From Lachnospiraceae bacterium (GTDB lineage Bacteria > Bacillota > Clostridia > Lachnospirales > Lachnospiraceae), in assembly GCA_014804785.1 (NCBI GenBank), contig JAAUZD010000004.1:94280-158279 (forward strand): 64,000 nt of DNA, written 5' to 3'. Position 1 is the first letter of the stretch, and each line of letters begins with the position of its first letter. This document shows positions 38,111 through 48,036 of this stretch, piece by piece. A model generated the notes under the pieces. That model was not told the origin of the DNA and ran no database searches. It saw only the letters and a list, made by a program, of their open reading frames with translations. A program made the position numbers and the translations under genes.

Positions 38111-40666
38111 TTACATTTCAGCCAGCCGAAGCCGTTCTATGATGCTCTTCTTGCACAGAGCATGATAGCAAATTATCGGAAGGATTATGGATACAAGGGC
38201 GATTATCGGGATACTGACCACCATGGGAAGGATGTGGAAGTTCCACTCAAAAAATGCCATATTCTTTCCCATCATGTAAATCAGCCCATAGCTTATCACA
38301 TTGCCAAGAGTCAGCGAAATCAAAAGCGTCCAGACGCCATACCAGACTCCTTCCATGGTAAGCATTTTTTCAAGCTGCTTTCCTGTCATGCCCACTGCCT
38401 GCATCATGGCAAATTCCTGTTTTCTTGCCAAAATGCTGGTAATCATGGCATTGATTAGATTTAAAACACCTATCAGTGCCAGGATAAAGCTTAATAAGCC
38501 TCCGATAACAGAAAACATCCGATTTTCTGCAGAAAATTCCTCTCTTAAGGAATCTTTGGAGATAAGTACCAGTTCCGGGTATTTTTCTTCCAGCAGGGCT
38601 TCTATCTGGGCTGCCACCTGACTGTCTGCGCCCTCTGCCACATCGATACAGCCGTGAATCCCTCCCCTGGTATCATATAACTCCTCAAAGTCCTTCTCAC
38701 TGAGCAAAAGAGAGATTCCCCCCAGGGGATAACTTTTCGTGCTGATTGCATAGGGGAAATCAGCAACCGCCATGATTTCAAGTTCCTTTGAGGGAGAAGA
38801 CTCATCGCCATAACTTCCTAACGTAATCTTGTCCCCTTCGGAAATCCAGTCCTCTTTTCCTTGCGGGAGTATCAGCGCATAGCCTCCCTGCATAAATTTC
38901 TCAAGGTCTAAATCTCCTTCCAGTAAGGTCAAATAAGACATCATATCCTCCGGAATGCAATAACTGCATCCGATGGTCTGTCTGCTATCTATAATCTGCG
39001 CCACAATTTCTTCCATAAAGAAACCCTGTTCTTCCATTTTTTCCGGGCTCCAATAGGCAGCGCATTTCTCTGTCATCTCCTCGGATAAGCTTACTAGTCC
39101 AAGTCTGCATTGTAATGTGCTGACTGATTCCACACCGGAAATCGCTTCTATTTCTCCCACAGCTTCCTGCGTAACTGCCTCATAATCCGTTTCCGCCGCC
39201 GCCAAGTTTACTGCGCTGTAATGGCTGATCTGCATGTCGCTTAACAGGTAAGTTTCAACATATTTATCAAAGCTGAATCCTTTTACCAGGCAGTAGGTCC
39301 CGTTTAAGAGGATAAGACTCAAGGACAAGGATGCCACCACCACCGCAGCCTTACGCTTATTTCTTCCCATGTTTGCTGCTGCCAGCCGGGGAGCAGAAAT
39401 TCTTGCCGTTTTCTTTTGCTTCTTTTTATATTGCTTGCTTTCCACATAGCGCACCGCTTCTATAGGCGACACTTTGGCTGCCAGTCTGCAGGGCTTGATA
39501 CAGCTTAAATAAACCACAAGCAGGGAAAAGAGTGCCGATCCTGCAAAAATCCATGGATTCAGTGCCACATTCTTAACCGAAATAGTTATGGCACTGTAAA
39601 TGAACGGTAAAACCTGTTTTCCCACAAACCAGCCTGACAGAAGCCCCACGGGAATTCCCACTGCCGAAAGTAAAAGCGCCTGCCCGCGAACCATCCTGCG
39701 GAGCTGTTTCCCTGTGGTTCCAATCGTCTTTAGGAGTCCATAGTAACGGATATCACTGCTCACATTGATGTAAAAAATATTGTAAATAATCAGATAACCT
39801 GACAAAATAATGATTCCCAACAGTCCAATTCCCAGTGCCAGCGTTATACCATCCACAGTTGCAGTCGCGTAGCCCCAGTTTACAGACTCTCTCACCTCGT
39901 TTTCGCCAAACCCTGCGCGGGCGCTCAGACTGCTCATCTGCGCCTCTATGTCATAAGAGGAATCGAACCATATACTTGCCATTAATGTTCCATCAGCATG
40001 ATACAGTCCTTTCTCGTCCATGCGCTTATTATAATTCTCTTCCAACAAGTCAATATTTTCTTCCAGCCATTCCTTGGAAATCCAGAATTCCTCCGCATGT
40101 GAAGCATCATTGGAATACCAGAATCCACTTAAGACAAATTCTTCTTCCAATGTCTTTTCATTTCCATCCTTATCATGAGTTGTAATCGTAATAGGAACTT
40201 TTGATCCTATTTGGAGCGGTACCCCTAAAGCTTCAAGCACTTTGCTGCTGGCAGCACACTCATTCTTCTCTTCCGGCATCCTGCCCTTTTCCGGATAACA
40301 ATAGCTCCACTTTGCATCCTTATCTTCTGAGTAGCGTACCTCAGTCTGTATACTATTCAGCTCCGGGTCAGATGCAAATCCCGCTATAATGCTGTAAGAG
40401 ATATCCTTATAGCCGCCTGCTGCCTTTACCCTCTCATATTCTTCCATCGCAAGATACTTATAACCGCCATGGGCAGCGGTACCTATCTGACGGAAGGTTC
40501 CCTCCTGCATGGACTCTATCATGGAGCTTCCCACCGTAAAGAGAGCAGTAAAAAGTAAGGTAGTAAGCGCAATCGCCGAAATCGCAATCAGATTCTTCCA
40601 CTTCTTTTCCTGCATGGTGCGGAAAGACAAAGTACGGATGATTTTTTTGTTGCTCACGTTCTTCAT
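38111..40666 (-). CDS. FtsX-type ABC transporter permease
   Basis: 851 residues. TM1 lies near 28-48, then a large extracytoplasmic domain (about 55-270), three membrane segments (275-400) forming the first FtsX domain, a repeated arrangement with a membrane segment near 445 and a second extracellular domain (470-715), then three final segments (725-840). This two-FtsX architecture is found in MacB/BceB-like exporters that remove or sense peptides, lipoproteins or antibiotics. It overlaps the ATPase gene by four bases (ATGA), so the two are translationally coupled. The upstream two-component system suggests regulated resistance or envelope-stress function. Confidence 0.93.
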   Translation of the reverse strand: MKNVSNKKIIRTLSFRTMQEKKWKNLIAISAIALTTLLFTALFTVGSSMIESMQEGTFRQIGTAAHGGYKYLAMEEYERVKAAGGYKDISYSIIAGFASDPELNSIQTEVRYSEDKDAKWSYCYPEKGRMPEEKNECAASSKVLEALGVPLQIGSKVPITITTHDKDGNEKTLEEEFVLSGFWYSNDASHAEEFWISKEWLEENIDLLEENYNKRMDEKGLYHADGTLMASIWFDSSYDIEAQMSSLSARAGFGENEVRESVNWGYATATVDGITLALGIGLLGIIILSGYLIIYNIFYINVSSDIRYYGLLKTIGTTGKQLRRMVRGQALLLSAVGIPVGLLSGWFVGKQVLPFIYSAITISVKNVALNPWIFAGSALFSLLVVYLSCIKPCRLAAKVSPIEAVRYVESKQYKKKQKKTARISAPRLAAANMGRNKRKAAVVVASLSLSLILLNGTYCLVKGFSFDKYVETYLLSDMQISHYSAVNLAAAETDYEAVTQEAVGEIEAISGVESVSTLQCRLGLVSLSEEMTEKCAAYWSPEKMEEQGFFMEEIVAQIIDSRQTIGCSYCIPEDMMSYLTLLEGDLDLEKFMQGGYALILPQGKEDWISEGDKITLGSYGDESSPSKELEIMAVADFPYAISTKSYPLGGISLLLSEKDFEELYDTRGGIHGCIDVAEGADSQVAAQIEALLEEKYPELVLISKDSLREEFSAENRMFSVIGGLLSFILALIGVLNLINAMITSILARKQEFAMMQAVGMTGKQLEKMLTMEGVWYGVWTLLISLTLGNVISYGLIYMMGKNMAFFEWNFHILPMVVSIPIIALVSIILPIICYHALCKKSIIERLRLAEM

Positions 40667-41349
40667 GCCTTTCCCTCCCTGCTTTCCGTCACGATTTTTC
40701 CGTCCTCAATCCGTATCATCCGATCTGCAAGTTGGGCAATTTCTTCATTATGGGTAATCATTACAATGGTCTGCTCAAACTTCCTTGCAGTTACCTTCAA
40801 AAGTCCCAGCACATCCTGACTGGTGCCGGAGTCCAGGTTACCTGTAGGCTCATCTGCCAGTATAATGGCAGGCTTTGCTGCGAGTGCCCGCGCAATGGCG
40901 ACCCTCTGCTGCTGTCCCCCGGAAAGCTGGGAAGGCAGGCTGTCTGTCTTTGCTTCAAGCCCCAGTGTCTTTATGATTTTATCCACATAACTGTGGTCTA
41001 TCTGATTTCCATCCAGCTGGATTGGAAATACGATGTTTTCAAAGACATTCAAAACCGGAACCAGATTATAGCTTTGGAATACAAATCCTATCTTCCTGCG
41101 CCGGAAAATTGCCAACGCATCCTCTTTCAGGGAAGAAATATCCTTTCCGTCTACCAAAACCTTTCCTTCTGTAGGGTAGTCCAATCCGCCCAACATATGA
41201 AGAAGTGTGGATTTCCCGCTCCCGCTGGTTCCCACGATAGAGACAAATTCTCCCTGCTCTACCTTTAAATCTACGCCATCCAGCGCCTTTACCAGGCTTT
41301 CTCCCTCACCATAATATTTTTTTAATCCATTTGTTTCAAGAATAATCAT
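40663..41349 (-). CDS. ABC transporter ATP-binding protein (MacB/LolD/BceA type)
   Basis: 228 residues with all ABC motifs: Walker [11 protein letters not shown]-loop [10 protein letters not shown], signature [15 protein letters not shown], Walker [12 protein letters not shown] and the H-loop MITHN. The length and signature place it with LolD/MacB/BceA ATPases that work with FtsX-type permeases. It has AGGAGG before the ATG and overlaps the permease start by four bases. Confidence 0.96.
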   Translation of the reverse strand: MIILETNGLKKYYGEGESLVKALDGVDLKVEQGEFVSIVGTSGSGKSTLLHMLGGLDYPTEGKVLVDGKDISSLKEDALAIFRRRKIGFVFQSYNLVPVLNVFENIVFPIQLDGNQIDHSYVDKIIKTLGLEAKTDSLPSQLSGGQQQRVAIARALAAKPAIILADEPTGNLDSGTSQDVLGLLKVTARKFEQTIVMITHNEEIAQLADRMIRIEDGKIVTESREGKA

Positions 41350-41420
41350 AGAGCTGCCTCCTGTAAGTTTTCTTTATGTAAACTATAACAGGAAATACTT
41401 TCTGCCTTGTGTCCAGAATC

Positions 41421-41465
41421 TAACAGTTTTGATAGATTGTAACTGTGAAGGAACTGAACAGTTAC
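41421..41465. promoter_or_regulatory. Inverted-repeat operator ahead of the ABC exporter operon
   Basis: GTAACTGT (41439-41446) and ACAGTTAC (41458-41465) form a perfect inverted repeat with an 11-base spacer; a third half-site TAACAGT lies at 41421-41427. The site falls between the kinase stop and the ATPase start, 72-129 bases upstream of the ATPase ATG, the usual place for binding by an OmpR-type response regulator such as the one encoded next door. Confidence 0.6.
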
Positions 41466-41472
41466 GATAGAT

Positions 41473-42303
41473 TTATCTTTTGACTATATAAAAAGAAAAG
41501 GTGCTTCCCACACCATGTTTTGACTTTAGCTTCACATAGCCGCCCTGTTTCAGCGCAATTTCCCGCACCAGATACAATCCTATGCCCACGCCTTTTTCTT
41601 CTGCTACTTCCCTGCTCCTGTAAAACCGCTCGAATACCTGCGCCTGCTCCTCTTCCCTGATGCCAATCCCTGCGTCTGTCACATGAACGGCTGCAAACAT
41701 TTCATAGTCCGTCACACTGATCTGTACTTCACTGCCTAACGGACTGTATTTGATTGCGTTATCGATCAGGTTGCCAATTGCCTCCTCCGTCCATTTCCGG
41801 TCAAAGCACGCCTGCACATCCGTATCTTTTACGACAAGTGTAATCTGTCTTTTTGCCGCCGCTTCCTCTGCTCCGGCTGCCGCTGCCGCAATACAAGGCA
41901 TGATGGGCGCTTTCTTCGGCTGTAAAATAAGCACTTCACTTTCCAGTCGGGAAGCCTTCACCAATGACCGGATCAGAAAATCCAGTTTTTCAGACTGCTC
42001 TTTGATATTTTCAACAATTGGTATCAATTCCGGATCAGTCTCCTTCTCCTGTAAAAGCTGGGAGTACAGAAGAATATTGGCAATAGGTGTTTTCGTCTGG
42101 TGAGAAATGTCAGAAATCAACATCTTGATTTTCCTCTGCTCTTCCTGCATCCTATGCTTTTGACCCACAGATGAGGATAGGAATCTCTTCCACTTTACTT
42201 CCAATCTGGAAAGTCTGCTCTCATCATAAGCACGCTCTTCGAAAGTGTCATTTATAGCATTTTCCAACATCTCTTCCAGCCGCTTCATTGTACCGAATCT
42301 CAT
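41473..42303 (-). CDS. Sensor histidine kinase without membrane segments
   Basis: 276 residues. A short N-terminal helical region is followed by HisKA (phospho-His in SDISHQTKTPIANI, near 74) and HATPase_c (NLIDNAIKYSP, DAGIGIREEE, GVGIGLYLVR, GSTFSFYIV). No transmembrane helix is visible, unlike BceS-type kinases, so it would be cytosolic or rely on a partner, possibly the permease, for sensing. The ATG at 42303 has GGAGG seven bases upstream. The OmpR-type regulator precedes it by 53 bases. Confidence 0.92.
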   Translation of the reverse strand: MRFGTMKRLEEMLENAINDTFEERAYDESRLSRLEVKWKRFLSSSVGQKHRMQEEQRKIKMLISDISHQTKTPIANILLYSQLLQEKETDPELIPIVENIKEQSEKLDFLIRSLVKASRLESEVLILQPKKAPIMPCIAAAAAGAEEAAAKRQITLVVKDTDVQACFDRKWTEEAIGNLIDNAIKYSPLGSEVQISVTDYEMFAAVHVTDAGIGIREEEQAQVFERFYRSREVAEEKGVGIGLYLVREIALKQGGYVKLKSKHGVGSTFSFYIVKR

Positions 42304-42356
42304 CCACACTCCTCCAATCCAAGGAACTGACTCTGCTCCCTTTCGTCATTTTTCCC

Positions 42357-43028
42357 TTATGCTTTCCATACATATCCTTTTCCATACACTGTCTGCAGAT
42401 GACCTTCCCCATCCTCATTTAATTTGCTTCTCAATCTGCCCACAGCAACGGACAAAGCATTTTCGTCCACAAATTCCGCTCCGTCCGTCCATATTCTGTC
42501 AATCAGCTTCTCCCTGCTAAGAATGATATTCTGATTCTCAACAAGAATCTGTAACAATTTCATCTCCGTCTTACTTAAGACAATTTCTTCTTCCCCTCTC
42601 TTAATCTCCATTTCTTCAAAACAAAATGACAAATTTCCGAAACGATAGACTCCCCTTTTAGATTTTCCTGCATTTTTCAGCACCTTATCAATTCTGGCAC
42701 GGAGAACCATCAGACTAAACGGTTTGGTAATATAATCCTCCGCCCCCATTTCCAACCCTCTCACCTCATCTATCTCCATGTCATTTGCTGTCAAAATGAT
42801 AACCGGAATATCCCTGCTGCTTTTTACTTCCTTCAGCAAATCATAACCGCTTCCATCAGGAAGATTAAGGTCAAGTAAAATCAAATCAACCCTCTCTCCA
42901 TCTGCAAGCGCTTCTCTTGCCCTTGCAATGCCATCACACAGCAAAAAGGTCATATCTTCCCTTCTCAGCGCCAGTTCTATTCCCTCTCTAAGCCCCCTGT
43001 CATCCTCCACGACCAAAATTCTTATCAT
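42357..43028 (-). CDS. OmpR/PhoB-family response regulator
   Basis: 223 residues. The receiver domain (about 1-120) has VVEDD at 6-10, phospho-Asp in LILLDLNLPDGSG (near 52) and Lys in ITKPF. The C-terminal winged helix spans about 125-223 (LSKTEMKLLQILVENQ, GRLRSKLNEDGEGHLQTV). It is the first gene of the two-component pair that precedes the FtsX-type exporter and probably controls that exporter through the inverted repeat at 41421-41465. Confidence 0.95.
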   Translation of the reverse strand: MIRILVVEDDRGLREGIELALRREDMTFLLCDGIARAREALADGERVDLILLDLNLPDGSGYDLLKEVKSSRDIPVIILTANDMEIDEVRGLEMGAEDYITKPFSLMVLRARIDKVLKNAGKSKRGVYRFGNLSFCFEEMEIKRGEEEIVLSKTEMKLLQILVENQNIILSREKLIDRIWTDGAEFVDENALSVAVGRLRSKLNEDGEGHLQTVYGKGYVWKA

Positions 43029-43091
43029 ATTACTTTATTTCTCCTCTGCTTCCGCTTCCCCTCTTGCCTTTTTACATCAATTTTCTATGCA

Positions 43092-43127
43092 AGAAAATAC
43101 TGGCAGGAATATAAATTTCCTGCCAGT
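43092..43127 (-). terminator. Terminator of the butyryl-CoA operon
   Basis: ACTGGCAGGAA pairs perfectly with TTCCTGCCAGT, followed by ATTTTC on the minus strand, 13 bases after etfA. Confidence 0.8.
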
Positions 43128-43140
43128 TCACATTTCCTTA

Positions 43141-44184
43141 TTATTTTGCAGCAAGTTCTGCTTTTAATCTCTCAGTAAGTGCAGGAACGATCTTATTCAA
43201 ATCACCTACAATACCGTAATCAGCAACATCAAAGATAGGAGCTGTCTCGTCCTTGTTGATTGCAATGATGATATCAGCTTCTTCCATACCTGCTACGTGC
43301 TGGATTGCACCGGAAATACCGATTGCAAAATATACATTAGGACGAACGGTCTTACCTGTCTGTCCAACCTGTAAATCTTTGGGCTTCCAGCCTGCATCTA
43401 CAACTGCACGAGAGCAGCTTACTGTACCGCCGAGAACCTCAGCAAGGTCTTCAAGGATCTTAAAGTTTTCAGGGCTTCCTACACCACGTCCGCCGGATAC
43501 CAGAATCTTTGCATCCATGATATCAGCCACGTCTGAAACTGCCTTTACAACCTTTAAGATTTCTACATACTTATCATTAGGTGTAAATCCAGGATTGAAC
43601 TCTACAACAACTGCTTTCTTTCCTGCTTCTCTGGGTGCCTTCTGCATAACGCCCGGACGAACGGTTGCCATCTGAGGACGGAAGTCAGGACATGCGATTG
43701 TAGCGATTGTGTTTCCGCCAAATGCAGGACGTGTCATAAGCAACTGATTGTGAAGCTGTTCCTTGCCCGGAATAGGATTAATCGGGAAATCACCGATATC
43801 AAGCTGTGTACAGTCTGCTGTAAGACCTGTATGAATTCTTGCAGATACCCTGGGACCTAAATCACGTCCGATTGCTGTAGCGCCAACTAAGAAAATCTCA
43901 GGCTTGAATTCATTGATTACAGATGCAAGGGCATGTGCGTAAGGCTCTGTTCTGTATTCTTTCAGTTCGGGATCATCCACAACGATAACTTTATCAGCAC
44001 CATATTCTGCAAGTTCATCAGCAAGTCCCTTTACGTCACTGCCGACCAAAACTGCCGTTACTTCTGTGCCTAAATCTTTAGCAAGATCTTTTCCCTTGCC
44101 AACTAATTCTAAAGCAATTCCGCTGAGTACGTTGTCTACCTGCTGTGCAAAGACAAATACTCCTTTATAATCTTGAATATTCAT
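43141..44184 (-). CDS. etfA: Electron transfer flavoprotein alpha subunit
   Basis: 347 residues. With EtfB it forms the flavin heterodimer that partners butyryl-CoA dehydrogenase; in anaerobic clostridia this complex bifurcates electrons from NADH to crotonyl-CoA and ferredoxin. The C-terminal FAD-binding region is clear (SGGRGVGSPENFKILEDLA, VVDAGWKPKDLQVGQTGK, ISGAIQHVAGM). It is the last gene of thl-crt-hbd-bcd-etfB-etfA. The bifurcating role is known for this gene context and inferred here. Confidence 0.97.
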   Translation of the reverse strand: MNIQDYKGVFVFAQQVDNVLSGIALELVGKGKDLAKDLGTEVTAVLVGSDVKGLADELAEYGADKVIVVDDPELKEYRTEPYAHALASVINEFKPEIFLVGATAIGRDLGPRVSARIHTGLTADCTQLDIGDFPINPIPGKEQLHNQLLMTRPAFGGNTIATIACPDFRPQMATVRPGVMQKAPREAGKKAVVVEFNPGFTPNDKYVEILKVVKAVSDVADIMDAKILVSGGRGVGSPENFKILEDLAEVLGGTVSCSRAVVDAGWKPKDLQVGQTGKTVRPNVYFAIGISGAIQHVAGMEEADIIIAINKDETAPIFDVADYGIVGDLNKIVPALTERLKAELAAK

Positions 44185-44205
44185 TTTGAACCTCCATTAT
44201 TGTAA

Positions 44206-44988
44206 TTAGATTACATGTTTCACTTTTAATTTATCGATAATATATTCTACGGATTCTGTGGGATCAAGATTTACCTTCTCGCCAGCGCCTTTTCTTACCT
44301 TGTCGGAAGCTTTGGCAATCTGAGTAGGTGATCCCTTAAGTCCTAAGTTAGAATCCTCAACATCAACTAAATTTGCTCTTCCCCATACGGTGATTTCTGC
44401 ATCATATGCATCAAAAATTCCGCCGGGTGTCATGTAACGAGGCTCATTTAATTCAGCAAGTGCTGTAATCAGGCAGGGCATTTTAGCTTTTAATACATGA
44501 TATCTGTCATCATACTGACGCTCTACGATTACGCTGTCGCCTTCGATTTCAATTTTCTGTGCATAAGAAATAACCGGAATTCCAAGATGCTCAGAAATCT
44601 GAGGACCGACCTGTGCTGTATCGCCATCGATTGCCTGACGACCTGTGATGATCAGATCATATTCCAGATTGCGGATAGCACCTGCCAGTGTCTGGGAGGT
44701 TGCCCATGTATCAGCGCCTCCAAGTACTCTGTCAGTTACCAGAATTCCTTTATCTGCTCCCATAGCCATTGCTTCGCGAAGAACTTCTTCAGCCTTGGGA
44801 AGTCCCATGGTTACTACAGTTACTTCTGCGCCATACTGATCTTTTAATCTAAGTGCTGCTTCCAATCCTGCCTTGTCATCAGGATTCATGATTGTGAGCA
44901 TTGCACCTCTGTCAAGAGTACCATCGGGATTAAATTTAACGCCGCCCTTGGTATCAGGTACCTGTTTAACACAAACAACAATTTTCAT
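44206..44988 (-). CDS. etfB: Electron transfer flavoprotein beta subunit
   Basis: 260 residues. The beta subunit binds the second nucleotide or FAD. MKIVVCVKQVPDTKG, MNPDDKAGLEAALRLKD and TGRQAIDGDTAQVGPQ are typical, the last being the conserved ETF-beta signature. It lies between bcd and etfA, 21 bases before etfA. Confidence 0.97.
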   Translation of the reverse strand: MKIVVCVKQVPDTKGGVKFNPDGTLDRGAMLTIMNPDDKAGLEAALRLKDQYGAEVTVVTMGLPKAEEVLREAMAMGADKGILVTDRVLGGADTWATSQTLAGAIRNLEYDLIITGRQAIDGDTAQVGPQISEHLGIPVISYAQKIEIEGDSVIVERQYDDRYHVLKAKMPCLITALAELNEPRYMTPGGIFDAYDAEITVWGRANLVDVEDSNLGLKGSPTQIAKASDKVRKGAGEKVNLDPTESVEYIIDKLKVKHVI

Positions 44989-45033
44989 TGTATTATCTCT
45001 CCTTATAAATTAATCTATTTGGTATGTGCCATC

Positions 45034-46188
45034 TTACTTAAGCAGTGCTCCGGAAATAACCATTCTCTGCACTTCGCTTGTTCCTTCGTAGATTTCGGTG
45101 ATCTTTGCATCGCGCATCATGCGTTCTACGTCGTACTCTCTGATGTAACCATAACCGCCGTGAAGCTGAACTGCCTTGGTTGTTACTTCCATAGCAACCT
45201 CTGCTGCATATAATTTAGCCTGAGCTGCTTCTACAGAGTAAACCTTCTGGGTTGCCTTAGCCATAGCTGCCTTGTAAACCAGAAGCTGTGCTGCCTGTAC
45301 TTTTGTAGCCATATCAGCAAGCTGGAACTGTGTATTCTGGAATGCACCGATTGCTCTTCCAAACTGTTTTCTTTCTTTTACATATTCAATGGTGCGGTCC
45401 AGTGCGCCTTCTGCAAGTCCAAGTGCCTGCGCTGCGATACCGATACGTCCGCCGTCCAGAGTATGCATAGCAATTCCAAATCCTTTTCCTGCCTGTCCTA
45501 AGAGATTCTCTTTCGGAATACGGCAGTCTGTAAAGATCAATTCATAAGTAGATGAACCGCGGATACCCATCTTCTTTTCCTTCGTACCAAAGGTAAATCC
45601 GGGAGTTCCTTTTTCTACGATAAATGCGGAAATCATCTTTTTGCTTCTGCCCTTTGCGTCTGTAACAACGTCTGTTACTGCAAAGATAACATAAATATCA
45701 GCTTCCTTACCATTTGTAATGAAGATCTTGGAACCGTTCAGTACCCATTCATCCCCATCCAGAACAGCTTTTGTCTGCTGTCCCTGTGCATCTGTTCCGG
45801 CACCGGGCTCTGTCAGACCGAATGCGCCTAACTTCTCACCCTTTGCAAGGGGAACTAAGTATTTCTGCTTCTGCTCTTCTGTTCCGTAAGTCATAATCGG
45901 ATCACAGCAAAGAGAGGTATGTGCAGAAACGATAACGCCTGTAGTACCGCAGACCTTGGAAAGCTCTTCTACGCACATAGCATAAGTAAGAGGATCACAG
46001 TCCTGTCCGCCGTACTCCTTCGGTACAGGAATTCCAAGGAAACCTGCTTTTGCCATCTTTTCAACGGTTCCTCTGGGGAAGATTTCTGTCTCGTCTACTT
46101 CCTGTGCCAGAGGCTTAACTTCTTTTTCTGCAAACTCTTTGAAAAGAGTTCTTGCCATTTCATGTTGTTTTGTTAACATAAAATCCAT
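45034..46188 (-). CDS. bcd: Butyryl-CoA dehydrogenase (short-chain acyl-CoA dehydrogenase)
   Basis: 384 residues, typical length. It reduces crotonyl-CoA to butyryl-CoA using the ETF proteins. Visible are the FAD region FGLTEPGAGTDAQGQQT, WVLNGSKIFITNG and the C-terminal DAKITEIYEGTSEVQRM, where the Glu of YEGTS is the catalytic base. Operon context with thl, crt, hbd and etfBA supports the butyrate role over fatty-acid oxidation. Confidence 0.97.
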   Translation of the reverse strand: MDFMLTKQHEMARTLFKEFAEKEVKPLAQEVDETEIFPRGTVEKMAKAGFLGIPVPKEYGGQDCDPLTYAMCVEELSKVCGTTGVIVSAHTSLCCDPIMTYGTEEQKQKYLVPLAKGEKLGAFGLTEPGAGTDAQGQQTKAVLDGDEWVLNGSKIFITNGKEADIYVIFAVTDVVTDAKGRSKKMISAFIVEKGTPGFTFGTKEKKMGIRGSSTYELIFTDCRIPKENLLGQAGKGFGIAMHTLDGGRIGIAAQALGLAEGALDRTIEYVKERKQFGRAIGAFQNTQFQLADMATKVQAAQLLVYKAAMAKATQKVYSVEAAQAKLYAAEVAMEVTTKAVQLHGGYGYIREYDVERMMRDAKITEIYEGTSEVQRMVISGALLK

Positions 46189-46223
46189 GATATTGATTCC
46201 TCCATAAAGTGTTTAATATTTTA

Positions 46224-47063
46224 TTACTTAGAATAATCATAGAAACCTTTTCCGGTTTTCTTTCCAAGTTTTCCTGCACGAACCATCTTACGAAGAAGGG
46301 GATGAGGACGATACTTGGGATCTCCTGTCTCGTTCAGCAATACTTCCATGATGGCAAGCACGATATCAAGACCAACCAGATCACCTAAAGCAAGGGGACC
46401 CATAGGATGATTTGCACCAAGCTTCATAGCCTCGTCAATGTCAGCTACACTTGCTGTGCCGTCAGCATAAATGCCGATTGCTTCATTGATCATAGGGATC
46501 AGGATTCTGTTTACAACAAAACCAGGAGCTTCTTTCACCTGTACAGGTGTCTTGCCGATTTCTACAGCAATTGCTTTGATCTTTTCTACCATCTCGTCAG
46601 GTGTATTTTCACCGGCGATCACTTCTACTAATTTCATTCTGTCAGCAGGATTGAAGAAATGCATACCAATCATAGGTCTGTCAAGACCGGCACCGATCTC
46701 TGTGATGGATAAAGAAGAAGTGTTGGATGCGAACATGCACTCCGGCTTAACGATTTCCATCAATTCCTTGAATGTATCTTTCTTGATCTTCATGTTTTCA
46801 GGCGCAACCTCTACGATCAGGTCACAGTCTGTACAAATATCTTTTAATCCGCAGGTAATCTTTGCCATAATAGCGTCAGCCTTTTCCTGTGTGATTTTTT
46901 CCTTGCTTACAAGGAAGTTCATATTCTTCTGAATTCTTGCTTTTCCGCCTTCAGCGAACTCCATTTTGATATCGCAAAGACATACTTCATATCCGTCTGT
47001 CATTGCAAATGCCTGTGCGATTCCAGCACCCATGGTACCTGCGCCAATAATACCTACTTTCAT
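46224..47063 (-). CDS. hbd: 3-hydroxybutyryl-CoA dehydrogenase
   Basis: 279 residues. It reduces acetoacetyl-CoA to 3-hydroxybutyryl-CoA. The Rossmann start is [18 protein letters not shown]; the catalytic region shows [19 protein letters not shown] with the active His, and the C-terminal domain [18 protein letters not shown]. The ATG at 47063 is eight bases from AGGAGG; the upstream in-frame TTG is too close to it. Confidence 0.97.
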   Translation of the reverse strand: MKVGIIGAGTMGAGIAQAFAMTDGYEVCLCDIKMEFAEGGKARIQKNMNFLVSKEKITQEKADAIMAKITCGLKDICTDCDLIVEVAPENMKIKKDTFKELMEIVKPECMFASNTSSLSITEIGAGLDRPMIGMHFFNPADRMKLVEVIAGENTPDEMVEKIKAIAVEIGKTPVQVKEAPGFVVNRILIPMINEAIGIYADGTASVADIDEAMKLGANHPMGPLALGDLVGLDIVLAIMEVLLNETGDPKYRPHPLLRKMVRAGKLGKKTGKGFYDYSK

Positions 47064-47129
47064 TTTCAAATCCTCCTATATTATATTGGTTTTGTATTTA
47101 TCACCGCCTCATGGCAGTGTTAAAATCTT

Positions 47130-47915
47130 TTAGCAGTTTTTGAAAGGTTCTTTCACTTTTTCTTTATTCTTGTCAAGGAAGAATGCCATGCCGTATTTCT
47201 GATCTTCTGTTTCGAAGCAGTCGCCGAATAATTTTTCTTCAATCACAATTGCCTGATCCATATCTACGTCCAGACCTTCATTGATTGCCTTCTTGCAGTT
47301 GCGCACTGCAATAGGAGCGTTCTTAGCAATGCCTGCTGCCATTTTCTCTGCCGCGGGCATCAATTCTTCCTGCGTATAAACAGCATTTACAAGACCGATT
47401 CTAAGCGCCTCATCTGCTTTGATATTTCTTGCCGTGTAGATCATCTGTTTTGCCATGCCGGCGCCTACCAGACGGGCAAGTCTCTGTGTACCGCCGAATC
47501 CGGGTGTGATTCCAAGACCAACCTCAGGCTGTCCGAATACTGCATTGTCAGAACAGATTCTGATATCACAGCTCATGGAAATTTCACAGCCTCCGCCTAA
47601 TGCAAATCCATTGACAGCTGCAATTACCGGGATGGGGAAAGTCTCCAATTTACGGAATACATCATTTCCTTTCTTTCCGAAAGCTTCTCCCTCAGCCTTG
47701 GTAAGTGTGCTCATCTCTCCGATATCTGCGCCTGCCACAAAAGATTTCTGTCCGGCACCTGTCAGAATCAGACATCTTACTTCATCAAGATTCACAGCAT
47801 CCAAAGTCTGGTCCAGTTCTTCTAATACAGTTGAATTAAGTGCATTAAGTGCCTTTTCACGGCTGATGGTAATAACGCCATAAGCGCCCTTCTGTTCGTA
47901 TACGATATATTCCAT
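47130..47915 (-). CDS. crt: Crotonase (3-hydroxybutyryl-CoA dehydratase)
   Basis: 261 residues of the enoyl-CoA hydratase family. It dehydrates 3-hydroxybutyryl-CoA to crotonyl-CoA. The oxyanion hole and catalytic glutamates lie in FVAGADIGEMS, NGFALGGGCEISMSCDIRI and GQPEVGLGITPGFGGTQ. The ATG at 47915 is eight bases from AAGGAG. It lies downstream of thl after a strong hairpin. Confidence 0.97.
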   Translation of the reverse strand: MEYIVYEQKGAYGVITISREKALNALNSTVLEELDQTLDAVNLDEVRCLILTGAGQKSFVAGADIGEMSTLTKAEGEAFGKKGNDVFRKLETFPIPVIAAVNGFALGGGCEISMSCDIRICSDNAVFGQPEVGLGITPGFGGTQRLARLVGAGMAKQMIYTARNIKADEALRIGLVNAVYTQEELMPAAEKMAAGIAKNAPIAVRNCKKAINEGLDVDMDQAIVIEEKLFGDCFETEDQKYGMAFFLDKNKEKVKEPFKNC

Positions 47916-47971
47916 TTTCACGACTCCTTTTCTCTTTTATATTTATGCGGCTCCTGACCACAAACAACATA

Positions 47972-48010
47972 GAACTTCTTAGGCGGTGTCTTCCGCCGCC
48001 TTAGAAGTTC
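47972..48010 (-). terminator. Intercistronic hairpin between thl and crt
   Basis: A stem of about 15 pairs (GAACTTCTAAGGCGG with CCGCCTAAGAAGTTC, one mismatch) and no following T tract. It would leave thl mRNA more stable or abundant than the rest of the operon rather than stop transcription completely. Confidence 0.55.
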
Positions 48011-48036
48011 CTTTCATGTTTTTCACGTTTCTATAT

